A DNA stretch of 64,000 nucleotides, from NCBI RefSeq assembly GCF_000312105.1, contig NZ_HE978637.1, forward strand, positions 764,534 through 828,533. Reading direction: 5' to 3'. The position numbers and the translations under genes are program-made. This document shows, in pieces, positions 44,457-56,113 of the stretch; positions within the stretch are counted from its first letter, which is position 1, and each line of letters begins with the position of its first letter. This DNA comes from Aeromicrobium massiliense JC14 (lineage in GTDB: Bacteria; Actinomycetota; Actinomycetes; Propionibacteriales; Nocardioidaceae). The notes below the pieces were generated by a model. It had not been told where the DNA came from and made no database searches. It saw only the letters and a list, made by a program, of their open reading frames with translations.

Positions 44457-47009
44457 ATGACCTACGCCGACGCGTCCGTGTGCCCGGACTGCCGGTCGAC
44501 GCTCGGGGGAGCGGTCCGCTGCCCGGCCTGCGGGCTCGACCTGACCACCCGGCCCGCCCGCGAGCTGTGGCAGACCCTGCGGCGGGCCGACCAGCAGCTC
44601 GCCGAGGCGCGGCTCGCGTCCCGGACCGGCGCGTCGCCGGCTCCCGCGGTGGCCGTCCCGCCGCCTGCTGCCGCCGTCCCCGAGGTTCAGCCGGCGGCGG
44701 GGCCGTACCCGGGCTACCCGGCGTACCGCGGCGACGCCCGGCCTCCGTTGGTGCCGACCGGGCTAGGGCCGCTCGCCGCACCGCGGGCCCCGAGCCCGGG
44801 CGCGTCGGTGGGCTCGATCCTGCTCGGCCTCGGCGCGCTGATGCTGCTCGTCGCCGGCGTGATCTTCGTGTCGTTCGCCTGGGCCGTCGTCGGTGTCGCG
44901 GGCCGGGTCGTCATCATGCTCGTGCTCACGGCGCTCGCGACCGCACTCGCGGTGGTGCTGACCCGGCGTCGTCTGCGGGCGTCCGCCGAGACCGCCTGGG
45001 TGCTCGTGCTGGGCCTGGTGACGATCGACTGGTTCGCCGCCTACGGGCTCGACCTCGCGGGCCTCCGCGATGCGCCCGTCGAGGCCGTCACGACCGTCTG
45101 GTCGCTCGCGCTCCTGGCGCTGGGCCTGGCCGCCGGACGGTGGAGCGTGGGACGGCTCCACGGACGTCTGCGTGCCCCCGGCCTGGTCGGTGCCGGGTCG
45201 ACGGGCGTGGCCGCGCTCGTGCTGCTCGTCGTCCTCGCCGCCGACCACGGCTGGTCGGTCTCGTGGGCGGTCGCGGTGGCCGCGCTGCTGCCCGCCCTGG
45301 CCGCGGGCGCCGCCCACCTGGCCGGGGACACCTGGGCCCGTCTGGTCGGCCTCGCGGGCGTCGGGGCCGGCGCGTTCGTCTTCGTCCTGGCCGCGCTGGC
45401 CGAGCTGGTGGACGACCCGTCCGGTGTGGTGTCCGGGCTGACCGGCCTTCCGCTCCTGGTGGTGGCCGTCCTGCTCCTGGCCGCCGCCCAGGCCGTGCCG
45501 GCCCGCCGGGCCTGGCTCGCGTGCGCCGGCGCGCTCACCCTCCTCGTCCTGGTGCTGGTGCCGCTCCAGGACGCCGACCCGCTGCGCGCCTCGCTGCTCA
45601 CGGCGTCCGGGCTCGCCGTCGTGCTGGCGGCCGTGCCGGTGAGCGACGGTGGCTGGTCCCGGGGCCTTCGGGCCGCGGCGCTGCCGCTGGTCGCCCTGCT
45701 CGGGCTGGCCCTGCTGAGCTGGTGGGCGGAGATCCTGGCCGCGCCGCGGGGCCTGGACGCGGCCGGTCTCGGGACCGTGCCGGCCGACGACGGTGCCGGC
45801 CGGGTGCTCGACGCGTACGTCTCGACGCCGTGGTGGGTCGTGCTGCCCGTCGGCGCCGCCCTGGCCGGCACGGTGCTGCTCGCCCGCCGGTCGCTGCCGG
45901 ACCTGCCCCGGCCGCTGCACCGCTGGTCGGCGTGGCTGCCGTTCGCGTCCGCGGTGCTGCTCGCGCTCACCGCCGGGCCCGCCGTCCAGGCCGCCGAGCT
46001 GCCGCTGGCGCTGGTGGCCGGCGTGACCGTCCTGGGCTTCGCCCTGACGACGCTGGTCGGCCGGAGCCTCCCGTGGCCGGCCTCGGTCGCCGCCGTCGTG
46101 GCGTCCGCCGCGGCGGCGCTGCTGGTGGCCGACTCGCTGGAGGCGTCGTTCCTGCTCGTCTGCCTCGTCGCGGTCTGCCTGGGCGTCGTCGCCCTGCTGG
46201 ACGACCGCGACCGGGTGCTCGCACCGGCCGCCGGGCTCTCGACGCTGGCCGCGGGGACCGCCGTCGTGCTGGCCGTCCGGCTGGTCACCGAGCAGGACCG
46301 GGCCTGGACGCTCGCCGCCGTCCTCGCCGGGGCGGTCGTGCTCGGCGCGGCCCTGCTCGCCACCGGCCTGCTGCGGACCGCCGTCCAGGCCGCGGCCGTG
46401 CCGCTCGTCCTCGTGGGCCTCGCCGCGGCACCGACCACCGGATGGGCCGCGCTGCTGTGGTGCCTGCTCGGCGTCGCGCTGGTGCTGGTCTCGTGGCGGG
46501 TCGAGCGGGGGCCGTGGTGGCGGCTGGCCGGTGCGGTCGCGCTCGGCATCTCCTACGTCCTTCGCCTGGTGGCGAGCGACGTGGAGGTCGTGGAGGCCTA
46601 CACCGCCCCGTTCGCGGCGGTGCTGCTCGTCGCCGGCGTCCTGGCGATGCGCCGTCGTCCCGCGCTGCACTCGGAGGCGGCGCTGTCGGCCGGCCTGACG
46701 CTCGCGCTGCTGCCGACGCTGCCGTACGTCCTGGTCGACGCGGCGTCCTGGCGCGGCCTGCTGCTGGGCCTGGTCGCCCTCGGTGCCCTGGTCGCCGGCC
46801 TCGCCCTGCACTGGCGCGCGCCGCTCGTCGCCGGGGCCGTTGTGCTGGCCCTGGTCGCGCTCGCCAGCCTGGGGCCGTACGCGCTGGTGCTGCCCCGCTG
46901 GCTGCTGCTCGGCGTCCTCGGCGCCCTGCTGCTGGCCGCCGGCGTGGCCTGGGAGTCCGCCGTCCGGGCCGGCCGCGCCGTGGCCGGACGACTCGCCGCC
47001 ATGCGGTGA
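44457..47009 (+). CDS. Large multi-span membrane protein with an N-terminal zinc ribbon (SCO7613 type)
   Basis: An 850-residue protein. The N-terminus has a four-Cys zinc ribbon (CPDCRSTLGGAVRCPACG) followed by a short helix (ARELWQTLRRADQQLAEARLA) and a Pro/Ala-rich linker to about residue 115. The rest is a near-continuous series of some twenty or more hydrophobic spans. The layout matches actinobacterial SCO7613-type proteins of unknown function. CACAGT 7 nt before the ATG at 44457 may be its -10. Composition is extreme in Leu, Ala and Val, which makes alignments to other membrane proteins unreliable. Confidence 0.8.
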   Translation: MTYADASVCPDCRSTLGGAVRCPACGLDLTTRPARELWQTLRRADQQLAEARLASRTGASPAPAVAVPPPAAAVPEVQPAAGPYPGYPAYRGDARPPLVPTGLGPLAAPRAPSPGASVGSILLGLGALMLLVAGVIFVSFAWAVVGVAGRVVIMLVLTALATALAVVLTRRRLRASAETAWVLVLGLVTIDWFAAYGLDLAGLRDAPVEAVTTVWSLALLALGLAAGRWSVGRLHGRLRAPGLVGAGSTGVAALVLLVVLAADHGWSVSWAVAVAALLPALAAGAAHLAGDTWARLVGLAGVGAGAFVFVLAALAELVDDPSGVVSGLTGLPLLVVAVLLLAAAQAVPARRAWLACAGALTLLVLVLVPLQDADPLRASLLTASGLAVVLAAVPVSDGGWSRGLRAAALPLVALLGLALLSWWAEILAAPRGLDAAGLGTVPADDGAGRVLDAYVSTPWWVVLPVGAALAGTVLLARRSLPDLPRPLHRWSAWLPFASAVLLALTAGPAVQAAELPLALVAGVTVLGFALTTLVGRSLPWPASVAAVVASAAAALLVADSLEASFLLVCLVAVCLGVVALLDDRDRVLAPAAGLSTLAAGTAVVLAVRLVTEQDRAWTLAAVLAGAVVLGAALLATGLLRTAVQAAAVPLVLVGLAAAPTTGWAALLWCLLGVALVLVSWRVERGPWWRLAGAVALGISYVLRLVASDVEVVEAYTAPFAAVLLVAGVLAMRRRPALHSEAALSAGLTLALLPTLPYVLVDAASWRGLLLGLVALGALVAGLALHWRAPLVAGAVVLALVALASLGPYALVLPRWLLLGVLGALLLAAGVAWESAVRAGRAVAGRLAAMR

Positions 47010-47055
47010 CGGCGCGTTGCTTGCCCCGGGTCGGGCGAGGCGGGACAGTGAGGAC

Positions 47056-47754
47056 ATGAGCACCGAGGCCGAGGCCCCGACCACGCTGACCGAGAAGCGG
47101 CAGGACGCCTTCTTCAACGACGCGCTCCTGTTCAGCGCCGCGTTCACCGGCGCCGTCGTCGTGTACGCCGCGCTCCTCGTCGTCGGCCGCCTGCTCGGCC
47201 TCGAGGACGTCGAGCTGTCGTGGAGCGACGGCCTGCCCGACCACCTGCTCGTCGCCGGACTCGTCGCCGGCGAGCTGTTCCTGCTGTGGAACAACGGCCT
47301 GCGAGCCGGACGCCGCGGGCACAGCATCGGCATGCACCGGGTCGGCGTGCGCGTGGTCGACCGCGAGAGCGGGGCCCTGCTCGGCGCCGGCCGTGGGCTG
47401 GTCCGCGGCCTGGTGCAGGTCGTGCTGCTCGACCTGCTGCTGACCGCGCTGCCGTTCGGCCTGCCCACCGTGCTGCGCACCGCGACGCCCGACGCCTGGC
47501 ACGTCGGCATCCTGGCCTACGTCGTCCTGGCCGTCGCCGTGGTGCTGCTGGTCGTGCCATCGCTGCCGAACCCCGCCGACCTGCTCGCCCGCAGCCGGGT
47601 CGTCAAGGCGACGGGGGAGGACGCTCTCCTGACTCCCAAGCGGCGCACCGTCGTCACCGTCCTGGAGGTCGCGGGCGTCGTCGGCCTGGTCGCCGTGGCC
47701 GCGAGCTACGTGTGGTTCGTGTGGCCCGTGCTGCACGCCCCCAGCCTGTGGTGA
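47056..47754 (+). CDS. RDD family membrane protein
   Basis: A 232-residue protein with four or five hydrophobic spans. The RDD pattern appears as [64 protein letters not shown], with the Arg-rich loop typical of the family. RDD proteins have been linked to ion or small-molecule transport, without a defined substrate here. GACAGT precedes the ATG at 47056 by 6 nt. It is the last gene before the acnA regulatory region. Confidence 0.85.
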   Translation: MSTEAEAPTTLTEKRQDAFFNDALLFSAAFTGAVVVYAALLVVGRLLGLEDVELSWSDGLPDHLLVAGLVAGELFLLWNNGLRAGRRGHSIGMHRVGVRVVDRESGALLGAGRGLVRGLVQVVLLDLLLTALPFGLPTVLRTATPDAWHVGILAYVVLAVAVVLLVVPSLPNPADLLARSRVVKATGEDALLTPKRRTVVTVLEVAGVVGLVAVAASYVWFVWPVLHAPSLW

Positions 47755-47795
47755 CCGTGTCGCTGCGCTCGCGCTGACCGAATCCTTGATATCGT

Positions 47796-47815
47796 GTATC
47801 TTGATATCAAGATAC
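47796..47815. promoter_or_regulatory. 20-bp perfect palindrome, probable acnA operator
   Basis: GTATCTTGATATCAAGATAC is a perfect inverted repeat in an AT-rich island unique in this window. A half-site-like TTGATATC also occurs at 47786. It overlaps the plausible promoter TTGATA (47801-47806), 16 bp, TAGGCA (47823-47828). The binding protein is not encoded nearby and is unknown. Confidence 0.8.
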
Positions 47816-47899
47816 TTACGGTTAGGCAGACCTGAGCACGCGTCGCATGATGGACCGTGGGCAGGATGGGACCGACCAGCGCCATCGAAGGAGAACACC

Positions 47900-50743
<2,844 letters not shown>

Positions 50744-50760
50744 GCTGAGCAGTCGCCCAC

Positions 50761-50825
50761 GCGCTGAGGGTGACGTTCCGTACGCGACACGCCGATGCCG
50801 CCGTACGGGACGTCACCCTCAGCGC
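50761..50825. terminator. Long hairpin after acnA, probable bidirectional terminator
   Basis: 24-bp arms 50761-50784 and 50802-50825 pair with a single mismatch around a 17-nt loop, followed by TTTCC. The stem is unusually long and begins 17 nt after the acnA stop. Confidence 0.8.
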
Positions 50826-50845
50826 TTTCCGGGGAGAGTGAGAGC

Positions 50846-51355
50846 GTGACGATCCACACCGACCACCCGTTCGTGCCCGGCGAGGGCGACCGCGACCCGC
50901 TGCGCCGCCTGCGCGGCCGGCTGGCGGCCCCCGTGACGGTGTGGACGACCGGCGCGGGACGTGACCGGGCGGGCCTGACGATCTCGTCGCTGCTCGTCGC
51001 CGACGGCGACCCGGCGCGCGTCCTGGGCCTCGTCGACGAGGACTCCGAGCTGGCCGACGTGCTCGACGACAGCGGGCTCGTCACGGTCAACGTGCTGGGG
51101 GAGCGGCACCGCTTCCTGGCCGACGTCTTCGCCGGCCTCGCTCCCGCCCCGGGCGGCCCGTTCACGCAGGGCGAGTGGGCCGACGGCGAGCACGGGCCCC
51201 GGCTCGTGGACGCCGTCGGGCACCTCGGCGTGCGGCTCGACCCGGCCCCGCGGCGGCACGCCGGCTGGGCCCTGCTGGTCGAGGGGACGGTCGAGCACGT
51301 GGCCGTGGGGGAGGGCGACCCGCTCGTCCACCTGCGTGGCCGGTACCGGACATAG
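50846..51355 (+). CDS. Flavin reductase-like domain protein
   Basis: A 169-residue FMN-binding split-barrel protein. DPLRRLRGRLAAPVTVWTTG and RAGLTISSLLVADGDPARVLGLVD form the flavin-binding entry, and GLVTVNVLGERHRFLADVFAG follows, as in HpaC-type flavin reductases. It could reduce flavin for a monooxygenase, but none is adjacent. The GTG at 50846 has GGGGAGAG upstream. Ends 73 bp before dxs. Confidence 0.86.
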   Translation: MTIHTDHPFVPGEGDRDPLRRLRGRLAAPVTVWTTGAGRDRAGLTISSLLVADGDPARVLGLVDEDSELADVLDDSGLVTVNVLGERHRFLADVFAGLAPAPGGPFTQGEWADGEHGPRLVDAVGHLGVRLDPAPRRHAGWALLVEGTVEHVAVGEGDPLVHLRGRYRT

Positions 51356-51383
51356 GCGACCGGGCCGCCAGCCGACCCGTCGG

Positions 51384-51389
51384 TAGACT
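51384..51389 (+). promoter_or_regulatory. Probable -10 element (TAGACT) of dxs
   Basis: Ends 6 nt before an in-frame ATG at 51396 and 39 nt before the Shine-Dalgarno-led ATG at 51429. Confidence 0.5.
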
Positions 51390-51428
51390 GGCCCAATGTC
51401 GTCGGGCAACGTGGGAGAAGGAGATCGG

Positions 51429-53309
51429 ATGGGCGTCCTGGACCGCTTGACGGGCCCCGCCGACCTCGCCGGGCTGACCGACGCCGAGCTGACCGAGCTC
51501 GCCGCGGAGGTGCGCGAGCGGCTGCTCGTCTCGGTCGCGCGCAGCGGCGGGCACCTCGGCCCGAACCTCGGGGTGGTCGAGCTGACCATCGCCATGCACC
51601 GGGTCTTCGACTCCCCGCGCGACCGGATGATCTGGGACACCGGCCACCAGTCGTACGTCCACAAGATGCTCACCGGCCGCGCCGAGGGCTTCGAGCGACT
51701 GCGCCAGGAGGACGGCCTGTCGGGCTACCCCTCGCAGGCCGAGTCCGAGCACGACTGGGTCGAGAACTCCCACGCGTCCACCAGCCTGTCGTACGCCGAC
51801 GGCATGGCCCGCGCCAACCAGCTGCGAGGCAGCGACGACCACGTCGTCGCGGTGATCGGCGACGGCGCGCTCACCGGTGGCATGGCCTGGGAGGCGCTCA
51901 ACAACATCGCCGCCGACCAGACCCGCCGGCTGGTCGTCGTGGTCAACGACAACGGCCGCTCGTACACCCCGACCGTCGGCGGCCTGGCCAACAAGCTGGC
52001 CCAGATCCGCACCAACCCGCGCTACGAGCCCACGCTGCGCGCGGTCAAGGAGCGGCTGAGCCGCGGCGGCACGGTCGGCAGCGCCGCCTACGAGGCGCTC
52101 CACGCCATGAAGAAGGGCGTCAAGGACGCCTTCGCGCCGCAGGGCCTGTTCGAGGACCTCGGGCTCAAGTACCTCGGCCCGGTCGACGGGCACGACCGGG
52201 CCGCCCTCGAGCAGGCGCTGACGCTGGCGCGCAACTTCGGCGGCCCCGTGCTCGTCCACGTCATCACCACCAAGGGCCAGGGCTACGACATCGCCGTGGC
52301 CAACGAGAACGACCAGATGCACCAGTCCGGCCCGTTCGACCGGCTCACCGGCGACGCGACCACGGTCGCCCCGGTCGGCTGGACGTCGGTCTTCCGCGAC
52401 GAGGTCGTGCGCATCGCCGACGAGCGCGACGACGTCGTCGGCATCACCGCGGCCATGCTCTACCCGGTCGGCCTGGACGCCTTCGCCGACAAGTTCCCCG
52501 ACCGCGTGTTCGACGTCGGCATCGCCGAGCAGCACGCGGTCACCAGCGCCGCAGGCATGGCCATGGCCGGGCTGCACCCGGTGGTCGCGGTCTACGCGAC
52601 CTTCCTGAACCGCGCGTTCGACCAGGTGCTGCTCGACGTCGCGCTGCACCGCTGCGGCGTCACCTTCGTGCTCGACCGCGCCGGCGTCACCGGTGACGAC
52701 GGCGCCAGTCACAACGGCATGTGGGACATGTCGTTGTTCCAGCTCGTCCCGCGCCTGCAGATGGCCGCCCCGCGTGACGGCGCCCGCCTGCGCGAGCTGC
52801 TGCGCGAGGCCGTGGCCGTCGACGACGCGCCCACGATCGTCCGCTTCGCCAAGGGCGCCGTGCCCGACGACCTGCCCGCGATCGACCGGGTCGGCCGCAC
52901 CGACGTGCTCAGCCGCGACGACGACGCCGAGGTGCTGCTGGTGGCCGTCGGCTCGTTCGCGCACGCCGGCGAGAAGGCCGCCGCGCTGCTGCGCGAGCAG
53001 GGCGTGCGGGTCACCGTCGTCGACCCGCGCTGGGTCAAGCCGGTCGACCAGTCGATCCTCGACCTCGCCGCGCAGCACGAGCTCGTCGTCACGTTCGAGG
53101 ACAACGGACGCGTCGGGGGCGTCGGCGCCTCGATCACCGCCGCGCTGCAGGATGCCGGCATCGCGACCCCGGTCGCCGTGCACGCTGTCGCCCAGGAGTT
53201 CCTCGACCACGCCAAGCGCGACGTCGTGCTCGGCCGCCTGGGCCTCACGCCCGACGCGGTCGCGTCCGACACCCTGCGCCGGCTCGGCCGGAATACCTCC
53301 GGGTCCTGA
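51429..53309 (+). CDS. dxs: 1-deoxy-D-xylulose-5-phosphate synthase
   Basis: First enzyme of the MEP isoprenoid pathway, joining pyruvate and glyceraldehyde 3-phosphate with thiamine diphosphate. The 626-residue protein shows [16 protein letters not shown], the ThDP motif [16 protein letters not shown], and [15 protein letters not shown] in the pyrimidine domain. GAAGGAGAT lies about 7 nt before ATG 51429 and homologues begin here with MGVLDR. A leaderless transcript from TAGACT could also start at ATG 51396, adding 11 residues. It supplies precursors for the carotenoid operon 40 kb away. Confidence 0.95.
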   Translation: MGVLDRLTGPADLAGLTDAELTELAAEVRERLLVSVARSGGHLGPNLGVVELTIAMHRVFDSPRDRMIWDTGHQSYVHKMLTGRAEGFERLRQEDGLSGYPSQAESEHDWVENSHASTSLSYADGMARANQLRGSDDHVVAVIGDGALTGGMAWEALNNIAADQTRRLVVVVNDNGRSYTPTVGGLANKLAQIRTNPRYEPTLRAVKERLSRGGTVGSAAYEALHAMKKGVKDAFAPQGLFEDLGLKYLGPVDGHDRAALEQALTLARNFGGPVLVHVITTKGQGYDIAVANENDQMHQSGPFDRLTGDATTVAPVGWTSVFRDEVVRIADERDDVVGITAAMLYPVGLDAFADKFPDRVFDVGIAEQHAVTSAAGMAMAGLHPVVAVYATFLNRAFDQVLLDVALHRCGVTFVLDRAGVTGDDGASHNGMWDMSLFQLVPRLQMAAPRDGARLRELLREAVAVDDAPTIVRFAKGAVPDDLPAIDRVGRTDVLSRDDDAEVLLVAVGSFAHAGEKAAALLREQGVRVTVVDPRWVKPVDQSILDLAAQHELVVTFEDNGRVGGVGASITAALQDAGIATPVAVHAVAQEFLDHAKRDVVLGRLGLTPDAVASDTLRRLGRNTSGS

Positions 53310-53319
53310 GGCATTGACG

Positions 53320-54213
53320 ATGAAGTGGTTCCGTGAGAAGCGACGCCCCGAGCGTCCGTACACCGAGCGTCCGGTCCTGATCCATGCCCTCGACGGCTTC
53401 CTGGGGGCGGGGTCCGCGTCCCGGCTCGCCGCGCAGGCGCTGTCCAGCGGCGAGGGGCAGGTGCTGCACAGCTTCGACGTCGACGAGTTCTACGACTACC
53501 GCGCCCGTCGCCCGCTGATGGCGTTCAAGGCCGACCACTACGCCGAGTACGACGAGCCCCGGCTCGACGTCGTGCTCGAGCACGACGTCAACGGTCACCC
53601 CTACCTGCTGCTGGCCGGCCCCGAGCCGGACTTCCACTGGGAGGCGTTCATCGAGGAGCTGGCCGACGTGGTCGACCGCTGGGACGTGTCGCTGACCCTC
53701 GGCCTGGGTGCGGTGCCGATGGGCGTCCCGCACACCCGCCCCCTGGTGCTCACCTCGCACGGCACCAAGCCGTCGCTGGTCGACCGCAAGAACCTGTGGC
53801 AGGGCACCGTCAACGTGCCGTCGTCCGCCGCGTCGCTGCTGGAGCTGCGCTTCGGCGAGCGCGGGCTCGACGCCGCCGGCTACGTCGTCCACGTGCCGCA
53901 CTACCTGGCCCAGATCGAGTACCCGACCGCCGCCATCGCCCTGCTCGACGCGCTCGAGGCCCGCACCGGGCTCACCGTCGACCTGGACGACCTGCGCCGC
54001 CAGCAGTCCGAGACGCTCGTCGAGATCCAGAAGCAGATCGACGAGCAGGACGGCGGCGCGCTGCTGAGCGGGCTGGAGCAGCAGTACGACGCGTTCACCC
54101 GCGGTGCCGCCGACTCGCTGCTCGCGCACGACGAGGAGCTGCCGACCGGCGAGGAGCTGGCCGACCAGTTCGAGCAGTTCCTGGCCAAGATCCGCAAGGA
54201 GGACCAGGAATGA
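53320..54213 (+). CDS. PAC2 family protein (proteasome assembly chaperone-like)
   Basis: A 297-residue actinobacterial PAC2 protein. PVLIHALDGFLGAGSASRLAAQALS opens the domain, HDVNGHPYLLLAGPEPDFHWEAFIEELADVVDRW is the central region, and GLGAVPMGVPHTRPLVLTSHGT follows. The C-terminal third is a charged helical tail with possible coiled-coil (LVEIQKQIDEQDGGALLSGLEQQYDAF). Despite the name, a proteasome link in bacteria is not established. The ATG at 53320 is 10 nt after the dxs stop, and its stop overlaps the tesB ATG. Confidence 0.88.
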   Translation: MKWFREKRRPERPYTERPVLIHALDGFLGAGSASRLAAQALSSGEGQVLHSFDVDEFYDYRARRPLMAFKADHYAEYDEPRLDVVLEHDVNGHPYLLLAGPEPDFHWEAFIEELADVVDRWDVSLTLGLGAVPMGVPHTRPLVLTSHGTKPSLVDRKNLWQGTVNVPSSAASLLELRFGERGLDAAGYVVHVPHYLAQIEYPTAAIALLDALEARTGLTVDLDDLRRQQSETLVEIQKQIDEQDGGALLSGLEQQYDAFTRGAADSLLAHDEELPTGEELADQFEQFLAKIRKEDQE

Positions 54214-55088
54214 GCTCCGGAGTCGACGACCTGCTGCGCCTGCTCGACCTGGAGCCGCTGGAGGTCGGGCTGTTCCGCGGCTTCCCGCCGGCCAACCCGA
54301 GCCGTCCGGACCGCGTCTACGGCGGTCACGTCGCCGCCCAGGCGATGGCCGCGGCCCAGCTGACGGTGCCCGAGGACTGCCTCGTGCACTCCTTCCACGC
54401 CTACTTCATCCTGGCCGGCGACGCCACGGTGCCGGTGGTCTACGACGTCGAGAACGTCCGCGACGGCCGCACCTTCCGCACGCGGCGCGTGGCCGCCCGC
54501 CAGCACGGCGCGATCATCTTCTACATGACCGCCTCGTTCCAGAAGGACGAGCCGGGCCTGGACCACCACGACGCGATGCCGCCGGTCATGGCGCCCGAGG
54601 ACGCGACGCCGCTGGCCGACATCGTCAAGCTGCTCGACCCCGAGCAGGGCGAGCAGTGGAAGTCCCAGTGGGGCGCGATCGACCTGCGCTACGTCGGCGA
54701 CGACCGTCCGGCCGACGACCCCATGCGCGAGCGCGAGCCGGCCGTCCAGCGGTTCTGGTTCCGCACCGCGTCGCCGCTGCCGTCCGACGACCCGCGCCTG
54801 CACGTCAACGCACTCACCTACATGAGCGACCTGACGCTGCTCGGTGCCTCGCTGGTGCCGCACGGCAAGGTCATCGGCGACCCGAGCATCATGCCGGCCT
54901 CGCTCGACCACACGCTGTGGTTCCACCGCCGCTTCCGGGCCGACGAGTGGCTGCTGTACGACCAGCACTCGCCGTCCGCGTCCGGCGCCCGTGGCCTGTC
55001 GACGGCCCGCATCTTCGACCAGCAGGGACGCCTCGTCGCCAGCGCGGCGCAGGAGGGGCTCATCCGCCCCATCACCCCGCGCTCCTGA
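54210..55088 (+). CDS. tesB: Acyl-CoA thioesterase II
   Basis: Double-hotdog thioesterase that hydrolyses acyl-CoA. The 292-residue protein has the first hotdog with PDRVYGGHVAAQAMAAAQLTV and HSFHAYFILAGD, and the second with YMSDLTLLGASLVPHG and MPASLDHTLWFHRRFRADEWLLYDQHSPSASGARGL. The Asp of SLDHTLWFH and the Ser/Gln near the C-terminus (AAQEGLIR) correspond to the TesB active site. AGGACCAGGA precedes the ATG at 54210, which overlaps the PAC2 stop by 4 nt. Confidence 0.93.
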   Translation: MSSGVDDLLRLLDLEPLEVGLFRGFPPANPSRPDRVYGGHVAAQAMAAAQLTVPEDCLVHSFHAYFILAGDATVPVVYDVENVRDGRTFRTRRVAARQHGAIIFYMTASFQKDEPGLDHHDAMPPVMAPEDATPLADIVKLLDPEQGEQWKSQWGAIDLRYVGDDRPADDPMREREPAVQRFWFRTASPLPSDDPRLHVNALTYMSDLTLLGASLVPHGKVIGDPSIMPASLDHTLWFHRRFRADEWLLYDQHSPSASGARGLSTARIFDQQGRLVASAAQEGLIRPITPRS

Positions 55089-55230
55089 GCCGCCCGCTCG
55101 GGCCCCTGAGCCCCTACCGGCCCCTGGCCCCCGACCGGCCCCTGAGCCGGCCGCCCGCCTCCTGAGCCCGCCGCCCGCCTTCTGAGCCTGTCGAAGGGGC
55201 TCCGACCGGCTCAGCCAGCGGTGGACCGGC
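55089..55230. repeat. Low-complexity C/G spacer with CCTGAGCC repeats
   Basis: 142 bp between convergent genes. CCTGAGCC-like blocks recur at irregular intervals, and CTTCTGAGCCTGTCGAAGG at about 55177 is a copy of a short motif widespread in high-GC genomes. No coding potential is seen. Confidence 0.5.
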
Positions 55231-56112
55231 TCAGTCGAGCGGCGTGACGCGCCCGACGAGGTGCGTGACCGGCTTCCGCTCGCCGCGGACGCCGAAGTCG
55301 ATCGTGCCGCCCTCGCCGGGGGCCGAGCCCAGCACCACCGTGGTCGGCAGCAGCACGGGCTTGCGAAACTCGACGTCGACCCGGAACGCCCCGGGCAGCC
55401 GGTTCTCCAGCGCCGCCAGGCAGCGGGCCTTCGTCCACATGCCGTGCGCGATGTTGCTCGGGAAGCCGAACGCCTTGGCCGTCCACGGGTGCAGGTGGAT
55501 GGGGTTGCGGTCGCCCGACACCGCCGCGTAGCGACGGCCCAGGCCGCCGTCGAGCCGCCACTGCACGACCCCGGGGGGCGGCTCGACGCCCTCGAGCGGG
55601 GCCGCCTCCTCCGGGCCGCGTCCGGCGCCGCGCGCGAACAGCGTCGTGGTCTCCTCCCACACCGTCTCGCCGCGGGTGCGGGCGACCGTCACGAGGTCGA
55701 CGAGACGTCCCTTGGGGTGCGGGCGCAGCCCCTCGGCGTGCACCGCCACCGACAGCGGCTCGGTGACGCCGATCGGCCGGTGCTGGACGATCGTGTTCCG
55801 CAGGTGCACCAGCCCCATCGGCGCGAACGGGAACCGGGTGTCGGTCATGAGCGCCAGGTGCAGCGCGAAGGCGTGCATGTGCGGATAGGTCGCCGGCAGG
55901 GTGTCGCGCAGCCCGAACCCGCACACCTCGCGGTACGCCCGCAGGTGCGCCGGGTCGGCCGAGACGTTCTTGCGCTCCAGCACGACGTCCGGCACGCCGT
56001 CGGAGGCGTGCTTGACGCCCGGCAGGGAGCCGACGCCCGGCAGGGCGGGCAGGACCGCCCGGCCGTACAGCGGCAGGGTCGCCGGGGGCTTCTCGTACAG
56101 CCGGCGCGTCAC
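55231..56112 (-). CDS. MaoC-like hotdog dehydratase (HtdX type)
   Basis: Probable (R)-specific enoyl-CoA/ACP hydratase of 293 residues. The N-terminal half is a degenerate hotdog. The C-terminal half has the MaoC motif YAAVSGDRNPIHLHPWTAKAFGFPSNIAHGMWTKA, with catalytic Asp and His in a D-x4-H arrangement. Size and order match mycobacterial HtdX, which sits downstream of fabG4. The GTG at 56112 begins 1 nt after the fabG4 stop. It likely hydrates the product of the FabG4/FadA2 pair in a chain-elongation or degradation cycle; the direction is not decided by sequence. Confidence 0.88.
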   Translation of the reverse strand: MTRRLYEKPPATLPLYGRAVLPALPGVGSLPGVKHASDGVPDVVLERKNVSADPAHLRAYREVCGFGLRDTLPATYPHMHAFALHLALMTDTRFPFAPMGLVHLRNTIVQHRPIGVTEPLSVAVHAEGLRPHPKGRLVDLVTVARTRGETVWEETTTLFARGAGRGPEEAAPLEGVEPPPGVVQWRLDGGLGRRYAAVSGDRNPIHLHPWTAKAFGFPSNIAHGMWTKARCLAALENRLPGAFRVDVEFRKPVLLPTTVVLGSAPGEGGTIDFGVRGERKPVTHLVGRVTPLD

Positions 56113-56113
56113 G

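Noticed and set aside
47760-47772. TCGCTGCGCTCGC as a reverse-strand remnant of the 80-bp coupler
   Set aside because: Only 13 bases match the element's first segment and the rest does not follow. This is too short to separate from chance in GC-rich DNA.
55165-55200. CTTCTGAGCCTGTCGAAGG as an attachment site or mobile-element end
   Set aside because: The motif is a short imperfect inverted repeat of a kind scattered in many high-GC genomes. There is no integrase, transposase or flanking duplication here.
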